Positions 33,376 to 42,355 of a DNA stretch of 64,000 nt are shown here, one piece after another. The notes below the pieces were generated by a model, which was not told where the DNA came from, did no database searches, and saw only the letters and a program-made list of their open reading frames with translations. The position numbers were made by a program, and so were the translations under genes. Each line of letters begins with the position of its first letter. Position 1 is the stretch's first letter. Source of the DNA: Halorubrum trapanicum (GTDB taxonomy: Archaea; Halobacteriota; Halobacteria; Halobacteriales; Haloferacaceae); the NCBI RefSeq assembly GCF_017873555.1, contig NZ_JAGGKE010000001.1, positions 186,001-250,000 on the forward strand. The letters are read 5' to 3'.

Positions 33376-34245
33376 ATGGCTCGAACCGAACGCGTCGCCG
33401 ACGCGCGGGCGCACACCGGCGAGGGACCGCTGTGGCACCCCGCGGAGCGCCGACTCTACTGGGTCGACATCCCGGCGGGCGCGCTGTACCGGTACGACCC
33501 CGAAACGGGCGAGAACGCGGTCGCGTACGAGACGGACGGCGTCCCCCTCGGCGGGTACACGATCGAGGCCGACGGGGCGCTACTGTTGTTCACCCGCGGG
33601 GCGGTCGAGCGCTTCGTGCCGGGGGATGCCGACGCCGAGACCGTCCTCACGGTCGACGCGGACACGCGGTTCAACGACGTCGTCGCGGACCCGGAGGGAC
33701 GGGTGTTCGCCGGAACGATGCCGGGTGAGGACGCGCTCGGCGACCTCTACCGGATCGACACGGACGGCTCGGCGCGCGTCGTCGTCGAGGGGCTGGACAT
33801 CCCGAACGGGATGGGGTTCTCCGGGGACGGGACGACCTTTTACCTCACCGAGTCCGAGGCGCGTCGGATCGACGCGTTCGACTACGACTACGTCACGGGT
33901 GAGATAGCGAACCGCTGCGCCTTCGTCGAGACGCCGCCCGGAGACGGTGTCCCCGACGGCCTGACCGTCGACGCCGAGGACCACCTCTGGTCGGCCCGGT
34001 GGGACGGCGGACGGGCCGTCCGCTACGACTCGACGGGCAGGGCGGTCGCGGCGATCGAACTCCCCGCGCGGAAGGTCGCGTCCGTCGCGTTCGCCGGTCC
34101 CTCGTGTGACGCGCTGTACCTGACCACCGCGCTCGCGGGCGGCGACAGGGAACGCGAGGGCGACGGCGCGGGCGCGCTGTTCCGGGCGACCGGCCTTCCG
34201 GCGAGCGGGCGACCGGCGTTTCGGTCCCGGATCGCGGTGGCGTAG
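33376..34245 (+). CDS. SMP-30/gluconolactonase/LRE family protein
   Basis: A 289-aa six-bladed beta-propeller hydrolase: HTGEGPLWHPAERRLYWVDI (first metal ligand Glu), RFNDVVADPEGRVFAGTM (ligand Asn), and VPDGLTVDAEDHLWSARWDG (ligand Asp with catalytic Asp). The family opens sugar lactones, for example xylono- or gluconolactone. The next gene, an AGE epimerase 37 bp downstream, supports a sugar role. Confidence 0.85.
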   Translation: MARTERVADARAHTGEGPLWHPAERRLYWVDIPAGALYRYDPETGENAVAYETDGVPLGGYTIEADGALLLFTRGAVERFVPGDADAETVLTVDADTRFNDVVADPEGRVFAGTMPGEDALGDLYRIDTDGSARVVVEGLDIPNGMGFSGDGTTFYLTESEARRIDAFDYDYVTGEIANRCAFVETPPGDGVPDGLTVDAEDHLWSARWDGGRAVRYDSTGRAVAAIELPARKVASVAFAGPSCDALYLTTALAGGDREREGDGAGALFRATGLPASGRPAFRSRIAVA

Positions 34246-34282
34246 CGCTGGGGTTTTCTCGTGGGACGCGCCACGGGAACGC

Positions 34283-35515
34283 ATGGCGCGCTACGACCCG
34301 TACTCGTTCCGCGGCCGCCTCCTCGCGACGCTGCGGCTCCAGTTCCCGGACGCGCTCGACCCGGCGGGCGGCTTCCGGCTGCTTGACCCGGAGCGCGGGG
34401 AGCCGGACGCGGGCGACCGGCGACACCTCGTCGCGACCTGCCGGTCGATAGCGAACTTCGCGGCCGGCGCCGTCGCGGGCGGTCCCGACTGGTGTATCGA
34501 GGCGACCGAACACGGGATCGCATTCCTGGAGTCCGCACACCGCGCGGACGCGACCGACCGGAGCGAGGGGTACCGCCTCGTCGTCGAGTCCGACGGCTCG
34601 CCCGTCGACCGCACGCGCTCGGCGTACGGCCACGCGTTCGTCCTGCTCGCGTACGCGCGGGCGACCGCCGCCGGCGTCGACGGCGCGGCCAGGGGACTGG
34701 ACGCGACGGTCGACCTCCTCGACGCGCGGTTCCGCGACGGGACGGGCTGTCTCCGAAGCGACTGCGGTCCCGACTGGGTCGAGCGTGAGGCGTACCGCGG
34801 ACAGAACGCCAACATGCACGCCTGTGAGGCGTTCCTCGCCGCCTACGAGGCGACCGGCGAGAACGCCCACCTCGACCGCGCGCGGCGGATCGCGGAGCGG
34901 CTGACGGTCGAACTCGCGGCCGAGACCGACGGCCTGCTCTGGGAACACTACGGCGCGGACTGGACCCACGACTTCGGGTACAACGCCGACGAGCCGCGCC
35001 ACCGGTTCCGCCCACCGGGGTACCAGCCGGGCCACCATGTCGAGTGGGCGAAGCTCTGCGCACTGCTGGACCGGTACGACGCGACGGCACCGGCGGAGCG
35101 CGAGTCGGTCCCCGGCTCGGGCGACTGGTACGACCGCGCGGTCGCGCTGTTCGACGCGGGCGTCGACCTCGGCTGGACCGACGGCGGATTCGCCTACACC
35201 GTCGAGCGCGACGGGAGGGTTATCGTCGGCGACCGCTACGGCTGGGCGCTCGCGGAGGGGATCGGCGCGGCCGCGGCGCTCGCGGAGCGAGCGACCCGGC
35301 GAGGCGACGGTGAGGCGGCCGGCCGCTTCCGCGAGTGGCGCGAGCGGTTCGTCGACCGCGCCGACGCGTACCGCGGGCCGGCCGGACTCTGGTACGAGAA
35401 GCGACCGCTCGCGGGGACCGGCGGCGACCCCGTTCCGCCGGAGCCGCCGGGCGTCGAACCCGACTACCACCCCGCGAGCGCCTACTTCGAGAGCTGGCGC
35501 TCCGGGGTGCGATGA
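34283..35515 (+). CDS. AGE family epimerase/isomerase
   Basis: A 410-aa (alpha/alpha)6-barrel sugar isomerase of the N-acylglucosamine 2-epimerase family: YRGQNANMHACEAFLAAYEA, WTHDFGYNADEPRHRFRPPG, PGHHVEWAKLCALLDRY with the conserved active-site His residues, and KLWYE-like GLWYEKRPLAG. Related enzymes interconvert mannose/fructose, cellobiose or sulfoquinovose; the exact substrate cannot be read. Convergent with ftsY, 28 bp away. Confidence 0.82.
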   Translation: MARYDPYSFRGRLLATLRLQFPDALDPAGGFRLLDPERGEPDAGDRRHLVATCRSIANFAAGAVAGGPDWCIEATEHGIAFLESAHRADATDRSEGYRLVVESDGSPVDRTRSAYGHAFVLLAYARATAAGVDGAARGLDATVDLLDARFRDGTGCLRSDCGPDWVEREAYRGQNANMHACEAFLAAYEATGENAHLDRARRIAERLTVELAAETDGLLWEHYGADWTHDFGYNADEPRHRFRPPGYQPGHHVEWAKLCALLDRYDATAPAERESVPGSGDWYDRAVALFDAGVDLGWTDGGFAYTVERDGRVIVGDRYGWALAEGIGAAAALAERATRRGDGEAAGRFREWRERFVDRADAYRGPAGLWYEKRPLAGTGGDPVPPEPPGVEPDYHPASAYFESWRSGVR

Positions 35516-35543
35516 GGGCGGGCAACGAAAACCGAGGTCGCCG

Positions 35544-36659
35544 TCACTCCTCGTCGAGCAGGCTCTCGACGAGCTCCTCGGGGTCGAACAGGGTGATGTC
35601 GTCGTACCCCTGTCCGGTGCCGAGGAAGAGGATCGGCTTGCCCGTGACGTACGCGACCGAGATGGCCGCGCCGCCCGAGGAGTCGGCGTCGGCCTTCGTC
35701 AGGATGGCGCCGTCGATCGCGGCGGCGTCGTCGAACTCCTTCGCGCGGTTGACCGCGTCCTGCCCCGCGACCGCCTCGTCGACGAAGAGGGTCATGTCGG
35801 GGTCGACGACGCGGTCGATCTTCTCCAGTTGCGCCATCAGGTCGTCGCTCGTGTGGAGCCGGCCCGCGGTGTCGCCGAGGACGACGTCGACGTCGTTCGC
35901 CTCGGCGTACTCGACGCCGTCGTAGATGACCGCCGCGGGGTCGCCGCCCTGATCGTGGCTTATCAGGTCGCGGCCGAGCCGGTCGGCGTGCTCGCGGATC
36001 TGCTCGTTCGCGCCCGCGCGGTACGTGTCGCCGTTCGCGAGGACCGAGGAGTAGCCGCGGTCGGCGAGCCACTCCGAGAGCTTCGCGATGCTCGTCGTCT
36101 TCCCGACGCCGTTGACGCCGGTGAAGACGATGGTGACCGGCTTCTCGGCCTCCGCGATCCGCCCTTCGAAGTCGAACTGGCCGACCGCGATGACGTCGAC
36201 GAGGGCGTCGTGAAGCGCCGACTCGACGAGTTCGCCGGTCGTCTCGACCTGCTTGCGCGACTCGCCGAGCATGCTCTCGCGGACGCTGTCGAGGATCTGC
36301 TCGGCGACGCTCATCTCCACGTCGCTTTCGAGCAGCGCCATCTCGAGGTTCCACAGCGGCTCCTCGAGGTCCTCCTCCTCGATGATTATCCGACCGGTCG
36401 CGAACGCCTTCGCGCGCTGGAAGGTGCTCGGCTCGTCGTCCGATCCCGTCTCGTCGGGGTCGGCGGCCGCGGTCTCCTCGACCTCAGCGGTCTCGGCGGT
36501 CTCAGCCGCAGCGGCGTCGGCCGTCGCGGCGTCGTCCTCGACGACCGCGCCGCTCTCGGCGTTCGCTTCCGCCTCGGGAGGGGCTTCTTCCTCGACCTCG
36601 GTCGACTCCTCGACGTCCTCGCGGAAGCCGGAGAGCTTGTCTTTCAGTCCGTCGAACAC
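35544..36659 (-). CDS. ftsY: Signal recognition particle receptor FtsY
   Basis: A 371-aa SRP GTPase. The acidic N-terminal region (about residues 15-90, Glu/Ala-rich) is the haloarchaeal A domain; then N domain, and G domain with GVNGVGKTTSIAKL, DTYRAGA, DTAGRLH and TKADADSSGG. It docks the SRP-ribosome at the membrane. Last gene of the LX-pfdA-ftsY run. Confidence 0.94.
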   Translation of the reverse strand: MFDGLKDKLSGFREDVEESTEVEEEAPPEAEANAESGAVVEDDAATADAAAAETAETAEVEETAAADPDETGSDDEPSTFQRAKAFATGRIIIEEEDLEEPLWNLEMALLESDVEMSVAEQILDSVRESMLGESRKQVETTGELVESALHDALVDVIAVGQFDFEGRIAEAEKPVTIVFTGVNGVGKTTSIAKLSEWLADRGYSSVLANGDTYRAGANEQIREHADRLGRDLISHDQGGDPAAVIYDGVEYAEANDVDVVLGDTAGRLHTSDDLMAQLEKIDRVVDPDMTLFVDEAVAGQDAVNRAKEFDDAAAIDGAILTKADADSSGGAAISVAYVTGKPILFLGTGQGYDDITLFDPEELVESLLDEE

Positions 36660-36674
36660 GGTCGAGTCCTCGTC

Positions 36675-37133
36675 TTACTCCTCGTCGTCCTGGGCCTGTC
36701 CCATCTGCTGCATCTGCTGTTGCTGCATCTGCTGTTGCATCTGCTGGGCCTGCTGTTCCAGCTCGTCGCTCTCGGACTCCAGCTCCTCGACCTCTTCTTC
36801 GGTCTCCTCGATGCGGTCGTCGAGCGCCTCCTGCTTGCTCCGGAGCACGTCGATGGCGTCGTCCTGCTCCTGCTCGGCGGAGTAGTTGCCGCCGAGCGAG
36901 ACGATGACCTCGTCGATGTCCTGGACCTCCGCGCGGAGGTACGCGCCGCCGCCGAGCGGGACCTGGACGGTCGCGCCCGTGTCGAGCGTCTCGATGGCCT
37001 CGACCGCGTCGTCGATGTCGGCCTTCTCCTCGCGGTAGTCGGCGATCTCGTCTTCGAGCGCCTCGATCTCCTCGTCGAGCGCCTGCAGCTCCTGGGAGAG
37101 CTGCTGGAGCTGCTGTTGTCCGCCGCCCATCAT
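36675..37133 (-). CDS. pfdA: Prefoldin alpha subunit
   Basis: A 152-aa chaperone subunit: coiled coil LQQLSQELQALDEEIEALED, central beta hairpin VPLGGGAYLRAEVQDIDEVI, second coiled coil, then a Gln/Met-rich tail of MQQQ repeats. Two adjacent ATGs (37133, 37130) can start it; both overlap the LX stop. Confidence 0.93.
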   Translation of the reverse strand: MMGGGQQQLQQLSQELQALDEEIEALEDEIADYREEKADIDDAVEAIETLDTGATVQVPLGGGAYLRAEVQDIDEVIVSLGGNYSAEQEQDDAIDVLRSKQEALDDRIEETEEEVEELESESDELEQQAQQMQQQMQQQQMQQMGQAQDDEE

Positions 37134-37306
37134 GCCGCGGACACCTCCTCGATCTCGATCTGAGTGCGCTTCCGGTTGTGCTGGCTCCCGATATTGGTGT
37201 AGATCCGCTCGCGGGCGAGATCCTCGTTTTCCGCCTCGACGTCCTTCGTGAACGGCTGGTCGCCGTCTCGGCTCTGGAACCGTCCACTCACCGTGTATGT
37301 ACTCAT
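37130..37306 (-). CDS. rpl18a: 50S ribosomal protein LX (L18a/L20a family)
   Basis: A 58-aa protein, MSTYTVSGRFQSRDGDQPFT ... SQHNRKRTQIEIEEVSAA, matching archaeal LX (RplX, L18Ae). The stop TGA is inside the ATGATG start region of prefoldin alpha, so the two are coupled. First gene of this operon, which in many archaea directly follows aIF6. AT-rich sequence (CTTCCTAAAAAG on the plus strand, 37337-37348) about 30 nt upstream may hold the TATA box. Confidence 0.9.
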   Translation of the reverse strand: MSTYTVSGRFQSRDGDQPFTKDVEAENEDLARERIYTNIGSQHNRKRTQIEIEEVSAA

Positions 37307-37430
37307 GTTCCCCGATCCGGCAGGGACAGGGAAGTATCTTCCTAAAAAGGGACAGGCGTCGGCCGCACAGCGGACGCGACGGAGGGGACGCGAGGGGTGC
37401 CAGAGAGGCGGTATGGTGCCAGTCAGGGCG

Positions 37431-38246
37431 CTATCCCGAGAGGTCCGCGCGCCGGAACCGAACGACCGCGAGCGCGACGAGGACGACCGCCGCCGCGAGC
37501 AGGATCGCCGCGCCCGTCAGGTCGTACTCGCCCAACACGAGTACCGCGGAGGGGTCGTAGTGCGCCGTCGGGCTGAGGTCCCCGAACTCCGCGTAGTCGG
37601 TGCTCGCGACGACGGACTCGAACATGAACAGGGCGAACAGCGCGCCGAGGGCGACCCGCTGGGCGATCCCCGGCCGCGAGACGAGCGTCGACACGGCGAT
37701 CCCGACCGCGACGCACGTCAGGTGGTACGGGACCGCGAGCGCGTGGACCGCGCCGAGCCGCTCGACCGCGATCGTCTCGCCGACCGCGAGGACGCCGACG
37801 TACGCGACGACCGGCAGGACGAGGTTCAGCAGGGCGACGAGCGGAACCAGCCCGAGGAACCGCCCGATGACCACGTCGCGGCGCGCGACCGGCGCCGACA
37901 GCGTGAGGTCCATCCGCCCGGAGGCGACGTCGCCGGCGATCGTTCCCCCCGCGAGGTACGCGAGGTAAAGCCCGACCAGGAGCAGCCACGCGAACTGGTA
38001 GAACTCCACCGCCAGGAACCCCTCGATGGAGGAGATGGCGATGATCCCGAACGCCTCCTGAAACGCCGGCGGGAACGCCTCGACGTACGCGTCGAGGTCT
38101 ATCCCGGCGGTCGACAGCGACGGGAAGAAGGCTAAGAAGAGGAGGAGGAACGCGGAGAGCAGCCCGGTCACCACGAGCGAGCCGCGGGCGCGCCCGGCCG
38201 CGTCGTACCGCGCGATAGCGAGCCACGGCGCCGGGCGGTCGCTCAT
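37431..38246 (-). CDS. ABC transporter permease (ABC-2 type)
   Basis: A 271-aa membrane protein with six hydrophobic segments (LVVTGLLSAFLLLFLAFFP, FAWLLLVGLYLAYLAGGTIA, ...) and the SGRMDLTLSAPVARRDVVIG loop typical of ABC-2 permeases, ending FRRADLSG. It overlaps the ATPase gene by 4 bp (ATGA) and is its membrane half. Substrate unknown. Confidence 0.85.
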   Translation of the reverse strand: MSDRPAPWLAIARYDAAGRARGSLVVTGLLSAFLLLFLAFFPSLSTAGIDLDAYVEAFPPAFQEAFGIIAISSIEGFLAVEFYQFAWLLLVGLYLAYLAGGTIAGDVASGRMDLTLSAPVARRDVVIGRFLGLVPLVALLNLVLPVVAYVGVLAVGETIAVERLGAVHALAVPYHLTCVAVGIAVSTLVSRPGIAQRVALGALFALFMFESVVASTDYAEFGDLSPTAHYDPSAVLVLGEYDLTGAAILLAAAVVLVALAVVRFRRADLSG

Positions 38247-39211
38247 CGGGCGTCACCCCCGGCGTCTGCGGCCGCGCCCCTCGACGCGCCACCGCCGCGC
38301 GTCGCGCCGCCTCCCCCGTCTCCGGTCGGTCCCGGCACGTCGCCGTCGTAGAACGTCATGAACGCCTCTTCGAGCGGCGCGTCGACGACGTCGAGGTCCA
38401 TGACGGTGTAGTTCGAGAGGAGATCGATCAGCGCGTCGTACCCGCCGGTCCACGTGAACGAGACTGTCTCGCCGACGCGGAGGTTCATGGTGCCGCGAAC
38501 CTCGAAGTCGGCGCGTTCGACATCTTCGGCCACCCGAACGCGTACCTGTTTCCCGCCCCGCGACCGGAGGTCAGAGACGGACTCGACCGCGACGAGGCGG
38601 CCCTCCCGGAGGACGCCGACGCGGTCGCAGAGCGCGGCCACCTCGCCGAGGACGTGCGACGAGAGGAGCACGCTCGCCCCGTCGTCGACGCGCTCGCGTA
38701 CGAGGCTCGCGAACTCCTCTTGAAGTAGCGGGTCGAGTCCGGAGGTCGGCTCATCGAGCAGCAACAGGTCCGGGTCGTGCATGAACGCCGCCACGAGGGC
38801 AACCTTCTGTCGGTTCCCCCGCGAGAGGTCGGCGATCCGGCGCGACTCGTCGAGTCCGAACCGGTCGACGAGCTGCTCGCGGCTCGCTTCGCCGCGGAGC
38901 GCCGCCTGGTGGTCGAGGAACGCCTCCGCGGTGCGGTCGCGGTCGAGTCCCGGATCCCCGGGGAGAAAGCCGATCCGCTCGCGGGCGCGACGCGAAGCGA
39001 CCGGATCGGTCGCGTCGTGACCGAGCAGCGTTCCGCCGCCGCTCGTCGGCGAGAGGAACCCCAACAGCGTGCGGATCGCGGTGGTCTTCCCCGCGCCGTT
39101 CGGTCCGAGGAACCCGAAGACCTCGCCGTCCCCGACGGTGAACGAGACGTCTTCGACCCCTCTGACGTCGCCGTAGTACTTGGTCAGGTTCCGGCACTCG
39201 ATAGCGGGCAT
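38243..39211 (-). CDS. ABC transporter ATP-binding protein
   Basis: A 322-aa ATPase: Walker A GPNGAGKTT, signature LSRGNRQKVALVAA (LSRGN in place of LSGGQ), Walker B LLLLDEPTSGLDP, and switch His in SSHVLGE. A C-terminal extension of about 70 residues ends Gly/Ala-rich. Start ATG 39211 is supported by TTTAAG 25-30 nt upstream on the minus strand. Typical of drug or lipid exporters of the ABC-2 class. Confidence 0.9.
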   Translation of the reverse strand: MPAIECRNLTKYYGDVRGVEDVSFTVGDGEVFGFLGPNGAGKTTAIRTLLGFLSPTSGGGTLLGHDATDPVASRRARERIGFLPGDPGLDRDRTAEAFLDHQAALRGEASREQLVDRFGLDESRRIADLSRGNRQKVALVAAFMHDPDLLLLDEPTSGLDPLLQEEFASLVRERVDDGASVLLSSHVLGEVAALCDRVGVLREGRLVAVESVSDLRSRGGKQVRVRVAEDVERADFEVRGTMNLRVGETVSFTWTGGYDALIDLLSNYTVMDLDVVDAPLEEAFMTFYDGDVPGPTGDGGGGATRGGGASRGAAADAGGDAR

Positions 39212-39510
39212 ACCGTACGCAACTCCGCTACGGCTCTTAAATGTGGGAGTGCGTCGGAAAACGGAGAGGAGGCTCGACGAACGAATTCGTCGCGGTGTCA
39301 CCCGGCGGAAGGTGTCGAAACCCGAAAGCCCGGAATCGCACCTTAGTCGATCCCGTGACGTTTCCTGAAGCAATCGCAACGGGGAGAGATTAGATATAGC
39401 GATATAGAATGTATGTGTTTCCTCCTGGGCTGATCGAGTTGTTCACTAAGCAACACAATCTGGTCGTCAGCGACCAACTGATAGGAAACGACGTTCCGAG
39501 AGGGATCTGC
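39212..39510. other. Gene-free 299-bp gap, AT-rich in the middle
   Basis: Holds the promoter of the ABC operon (39236-39241) and an AT-rich run around 39385-39415 (TTAGATATAGCGATATAGAA). No gene seen; marks the edge of the integrase region. Confidence 0.4.
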
Positions 39511-40542
39511 TCACGAGAGGAGCCGATAGACGTTCGCCTCGTAGGTCTCCCGCACTTGGTCGCCCCAGTTGTGGGTGTACGTGTCGATCACGTCGTCGGC
39601 GACGTCGCCACGGAGGTACTTCACCACGCCGCGGTCTCCGGTTCGGTCCCGGAGGTGCGTCGTGAAGAAGTGCCGGAAGTAGTGGGGCGTGACGTTCTCG
39701 TCGGCGCCGCCGCCCGTGCGATACCATCCCTCCTCGCGGGCGTACCGCTCGACGACGTGCCTGACCGCCTGCGGCTCCAGCCGTTCGCCCCACCCCTCCG
39801 CGGTACCGACGAACAGCGGTTCTGCCGGCGACGGCGAGTCCGGCCGAACCGCGAGCCAGCGCTTCAGCGTCCGACTGAGTTCGTCGTCGACCGGGATCAC
39901 CGTCCCGCGTTTACGCTTGTTCGCGGCCGTTCGAATCTCCCCGTTCAGCTCCTCGCCGACGGTCGCCTCGGCGGTCACGAAGATCGAATCCGGCCGTCCG
40001 GACAGCGCCGGGCGGTCCCCGAGCGAGTACGCCGCATTGAGGTCCGAGTCGGTGACGGACAGGTCCCGTAAATCGAGGTTACACAGTTCGCCGACCCGCA
40101 TCCCGGTCTTCAGCAGCGTCACCACGAGCGCGCGGTGGAGCGGGTGTCGGATCTCGGCGACGAACGACCGCATCGACGGAATCGAGACGTCGCGGCGAGC
40201 GGGGTCTTTGTCGACGGTCTCGTCCATCTCCTCCATCACCAGCGTCATCGGATTCCCGTCGAAGGCGCCCACCTCCGTCATGTACCCGTAAAACCGGTGT
40301 AGGTACGCCGCGTACGTGGCGACGGTGCTGTCGGCGACGTCGCCCCGCAGCGAGTGGACGAACGACATACAGTCGCGGTGGGTCGCAGAACCCGGGTTCG
40401 CGTCGTCGAGGAACGACTCGAATCGCCGGAGGACACGCTCGTACGCCGCTCTGGTCCGATCCGTCTTCCCGTGGTACGTGAGGTCTTCGAGGAAGTAGCC
40501 GATTGGGTCGTCGGGGTCGGGGGTCGTGCGCGTGCTACTCAT
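39511..40542 (-). CDS. Tyrosine recombinase (XerC/D-like integrase)
   Basis: A 343-aa integrase. N-terminal SAM-like core-binding domain (residues 10-100, TRAAYERVLRRFESFLDD) and catalytic domain with Arg149 (TGMRVGEL), a Lys near 210, H287-x-x-R290 (HYFRH), and Tyr322 (DTYTH). The second His of the usual HxxR..H/W set is in LRGDV, as common in haloarchaeal members. It overlaps the small partner gene by 8 bp. Complete and apparently intact. No tRNA or att repeat was found nearby. Confidence 0.88.
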   Translation of the reverse strand: MSSTRTTPDPDDPIGYFLEDLTYHGKTDRTRAAYERVLRRFESFLDDANPGSATHRDCMSFVHSLRGDVADSTVATYAAYLHRFYGYMTEVGAFDGNPMTLVMEEMDETVDKDPARRDVSIPSMRSFVAEIRHPLHRALVVTLLKTGMRVGELCNLDLRDLSVTDSDLNAAYSLGDRPALSGRPDSIFVTAEATVGEELNGEIRTAANKRKRGTVIPVDDELSRTLKRWLAVRPDSPSPAEPLFVGTAEGWGERLEPQAVRHVVERYAREEGWYRTGGGADENVTPHYFRHFFTTHLRDRTGDRGVVKYLRGDVADDVIDTYTHNWGDQVRETYEANVYRLLS

Positions 40543-40915
40543 CGGTCAACACGTACCCTCCGTCCCGGCCGCTGTACCGGACGCGGTTGCGATCCTGTAG
40601 GTCGTCGAGCGTCGCCTCCAACTCGTCTTCCACGTCGCCGACGACCGCCTGAACGAGATCGTCCCACGAACAGGGGCCCGATTCGAGAACCGTGTGGACG
40701 CGCTTTTCGAGGTCGTGACCCCCAGGGTCAGACCCCTCGGAAGCGGGTTCCTCGCGACCCGCCGCGTCAGTCGGCGCGAACCCCTTTCGTCCGGCCTGAA
40801 CCATCGTCCTGACGAACTCGCTCAACGACATGTCGAGTTCGTCGGCGTGGTCGCGCCACGCGTCTTTCTGCTTCGCCGGCACGTACGTCTTCACCGACTG
40901 TCGATCCCCTGCCAT
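40535..40915 (-). CDS. Integrase-associated small protein (DUF5805-like)
   Basis: A 126-aa protein. N-terminal ribbon-helix-helix-like segment (VKTYVPAKQKDAWRDHADEL, MSLSEFVRTMVQAGRKG) suggests DNA binding; the C-terminal part (WDDLVQAVVGDVEDELEATL DDLQ) looks like a small winged helix. I associate it with the DUF5805 family paired with tyrosine recombinases in haloarchaea. First in a two-gene operon with the integrase; possibly its regulator or excision factor. Confidence 0.72.
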   Translation of the reverse strand: MAGDRQSVKTYVPAKQKDAWRDHADELDMSLSEFVRTMVQAGRKGFAPTDAAGREEPASEGSDPGGHDLEKRVHTVLESGPCSWDDLVQAVVGDVEDELEATLDDLQDRNRVRYSGRDGGYVLTDE

Positions 40916-41342
40916 CGTTCTCGGACGACGATACTCGATGGCGTAACTTCAATCTATCCCAGATTTCCGGATAAGGTCACTTATCTTCGTACGTAGAACC
41001 CTAATTCGACCGCAATGTTTGGTATATCCCGATACCCAGTACCCTACTCTCGGAAGTCTCGAACCAGATTTTAGGATATACAATTAGTGTGAGTGAGATG
41101 GTGGAATCGGAGCGATCCGGGTTGAGTCGGTTCACGGGTTCGGAACGACTCGCCCCGTCGTGCCCGCCGAGGTCCTCGGACGAGTACGACTCTGTTCGGC
41201 GTCACGCTTGGGGTTCGAAGCTCGGAGGGATCGAAACTACACCGTCTCCGGATCCGGACATACGGACTCGGCGAGCGTATCGAGACCCGACCCCATCTCA
41301 GCGCGAACGCGTATATCCCATACTGCTATATCGTCTGCGAGG
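40916..41342. other. Gene-free 427-bp AT-rich stretch
   Basis: Less GC-rich than the surroundings (for example GGTATATCCCGATACCC, ATATACAATTAGTG). Contains the promoter of the 40535 gene (GAAGTTACG on the minus strand near 40943). I see no gene; a plus-strand open frame starting at 41089 is mainly antisense to the next gene. Confidence 0.4.
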
Positions 41343-42248
41343 TCAGACGCGAATCTCCGAGTCGGCGACCTCGCGTTCGAGCGCTCGGAGAACGCGGGAC
41401 ACCGATTCGTCCGTCTCGGCCGCGTTACGCATGAGGACCGTCTCGCTGGGGAAGAGGTGTTCACCGACGGAAAGCCCGTGTTCGCGCGCGGTAGAGCCGG
41501 TGACGGTGAGGTACACGCCGAGACCGACCCGGGCGATGGCGGCCTCCTCCTCCTCGTCCGCGTCGGGATACACGAACTCGACGCCGTCGAGCGCGTCGGT
41601 TCCCAACACCGCGGTGACGAGTCGTTCGTACCGCGGCGAGATACACAGCGGTCCCTCGTACTCGGCGAGATACGCGCGGTCGAACGTTGCGCCCGGCGAT
41701 CTCCCCTCTTTGCGCCCCATAAGGGTGTGATACACCGTGTCGCCGAGTCCGGTCACGACTCGAACGTCGGTGTCGACCGGGTCGATGCGGTCGTTGATGT
41801 CGGAGATATTTCCGAGACCCGTCCCCCTAATCCCGACCACTTCCTCCAAGACGAGGTCCGCGGAGTCGAACCCGAGCGCGAACTCGTGGGTTCGCAGCGC
41901 CCGGAACGGCTCCTCGCGACCGACGAGTTTGACCGTCACGTCGCCCAGATCGACCGTGGCGGCGTCGAACACGATTCGGCGCGGCTTCCCGTTCCGGTCG
42001 TCTCGCAGCAGCGTGAACTCCGGCTCCGCCGGCGTCGCGGGGTCGGAGTACTCGGCCAGCCGTTCGTACGGTCCCCCGTCGGCGTCGACCGAGCCCTTGG
42101 TGACGGCCTTCTCGTACCGGAGCGTGTTACTGACGCTGTCCGCGAGCCGGTCGAGGCGGTCGTCGTCCGAAACGGCCGCAATCCGCTCTAAGACCGCTTC
42201 GAGCGGGCGTCCCTTGCGGGGGACGGCGACCGGAACCGGATCTGTCAT
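41343..42248 (-). CDS. Uncharacterised protein with HisG-like features
   Basis: A 301-aa protein. The N-terminus VPVAVPRKGRPLEAVLERIA resembles the AVPNKGRL start of ATP phosphoribosyltransferase (HisG), and the middle part (VKLVGREEPFRALRTHEFAL, DSADLVLEEVVGIRG) recalls its periplasmic-binding-like fold, but the PRPP-site residues of HisG are not clear to me. An acidic insert (DADEEEE) lies near residue 230. Could be a haloarchaeal relative with another nucleotide-linked role. Low confidence in any function. Confidence 0.55.
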   Translation of the reverse strand: MTDPVPVAVPRKGRPLEAVLERIAAVSDDDRLDRLADSVSNTLRYEKAVTKGSVDADGGPYERLAEYSDPATPAEPEFTLLRDDRNGKPRRIVFDAATVDLGDVTVKLVGREEPFRALRTHEFALGFDSADLVLEEVVGIRGTGLGNISDINDRIDPVDTDVRVVTGLGDTVYHTLMGRKEGRSPGATFDRAYLAEYEGPLCISPRYERLVTAVLGTDALDGVEFVYPDADEEEEAAIARVGLGVYLTVTGSTAREHGLSVGEHLFPSETVLMRNAAETDESVSRVLRALEREVADSEIRV

Positions 42249-42355
42249 TGACGTATCTGCGGCCGCTCGCGTAAAACGGGTTGCGTTTTTCGACTGGTCG
42301 AACGGGAGCGGCGGACGAAAATTTTGATCTGTCGATTATCGTCGTTAACGCCGCT

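Noticed and set aside
41089-41730. Plus-strand frame of 213 aa
   Set aside because: Mostly antisense to the HisG-like gene, Ser/Arg-rich composition typical of shadow frames in GC-rich DNA.
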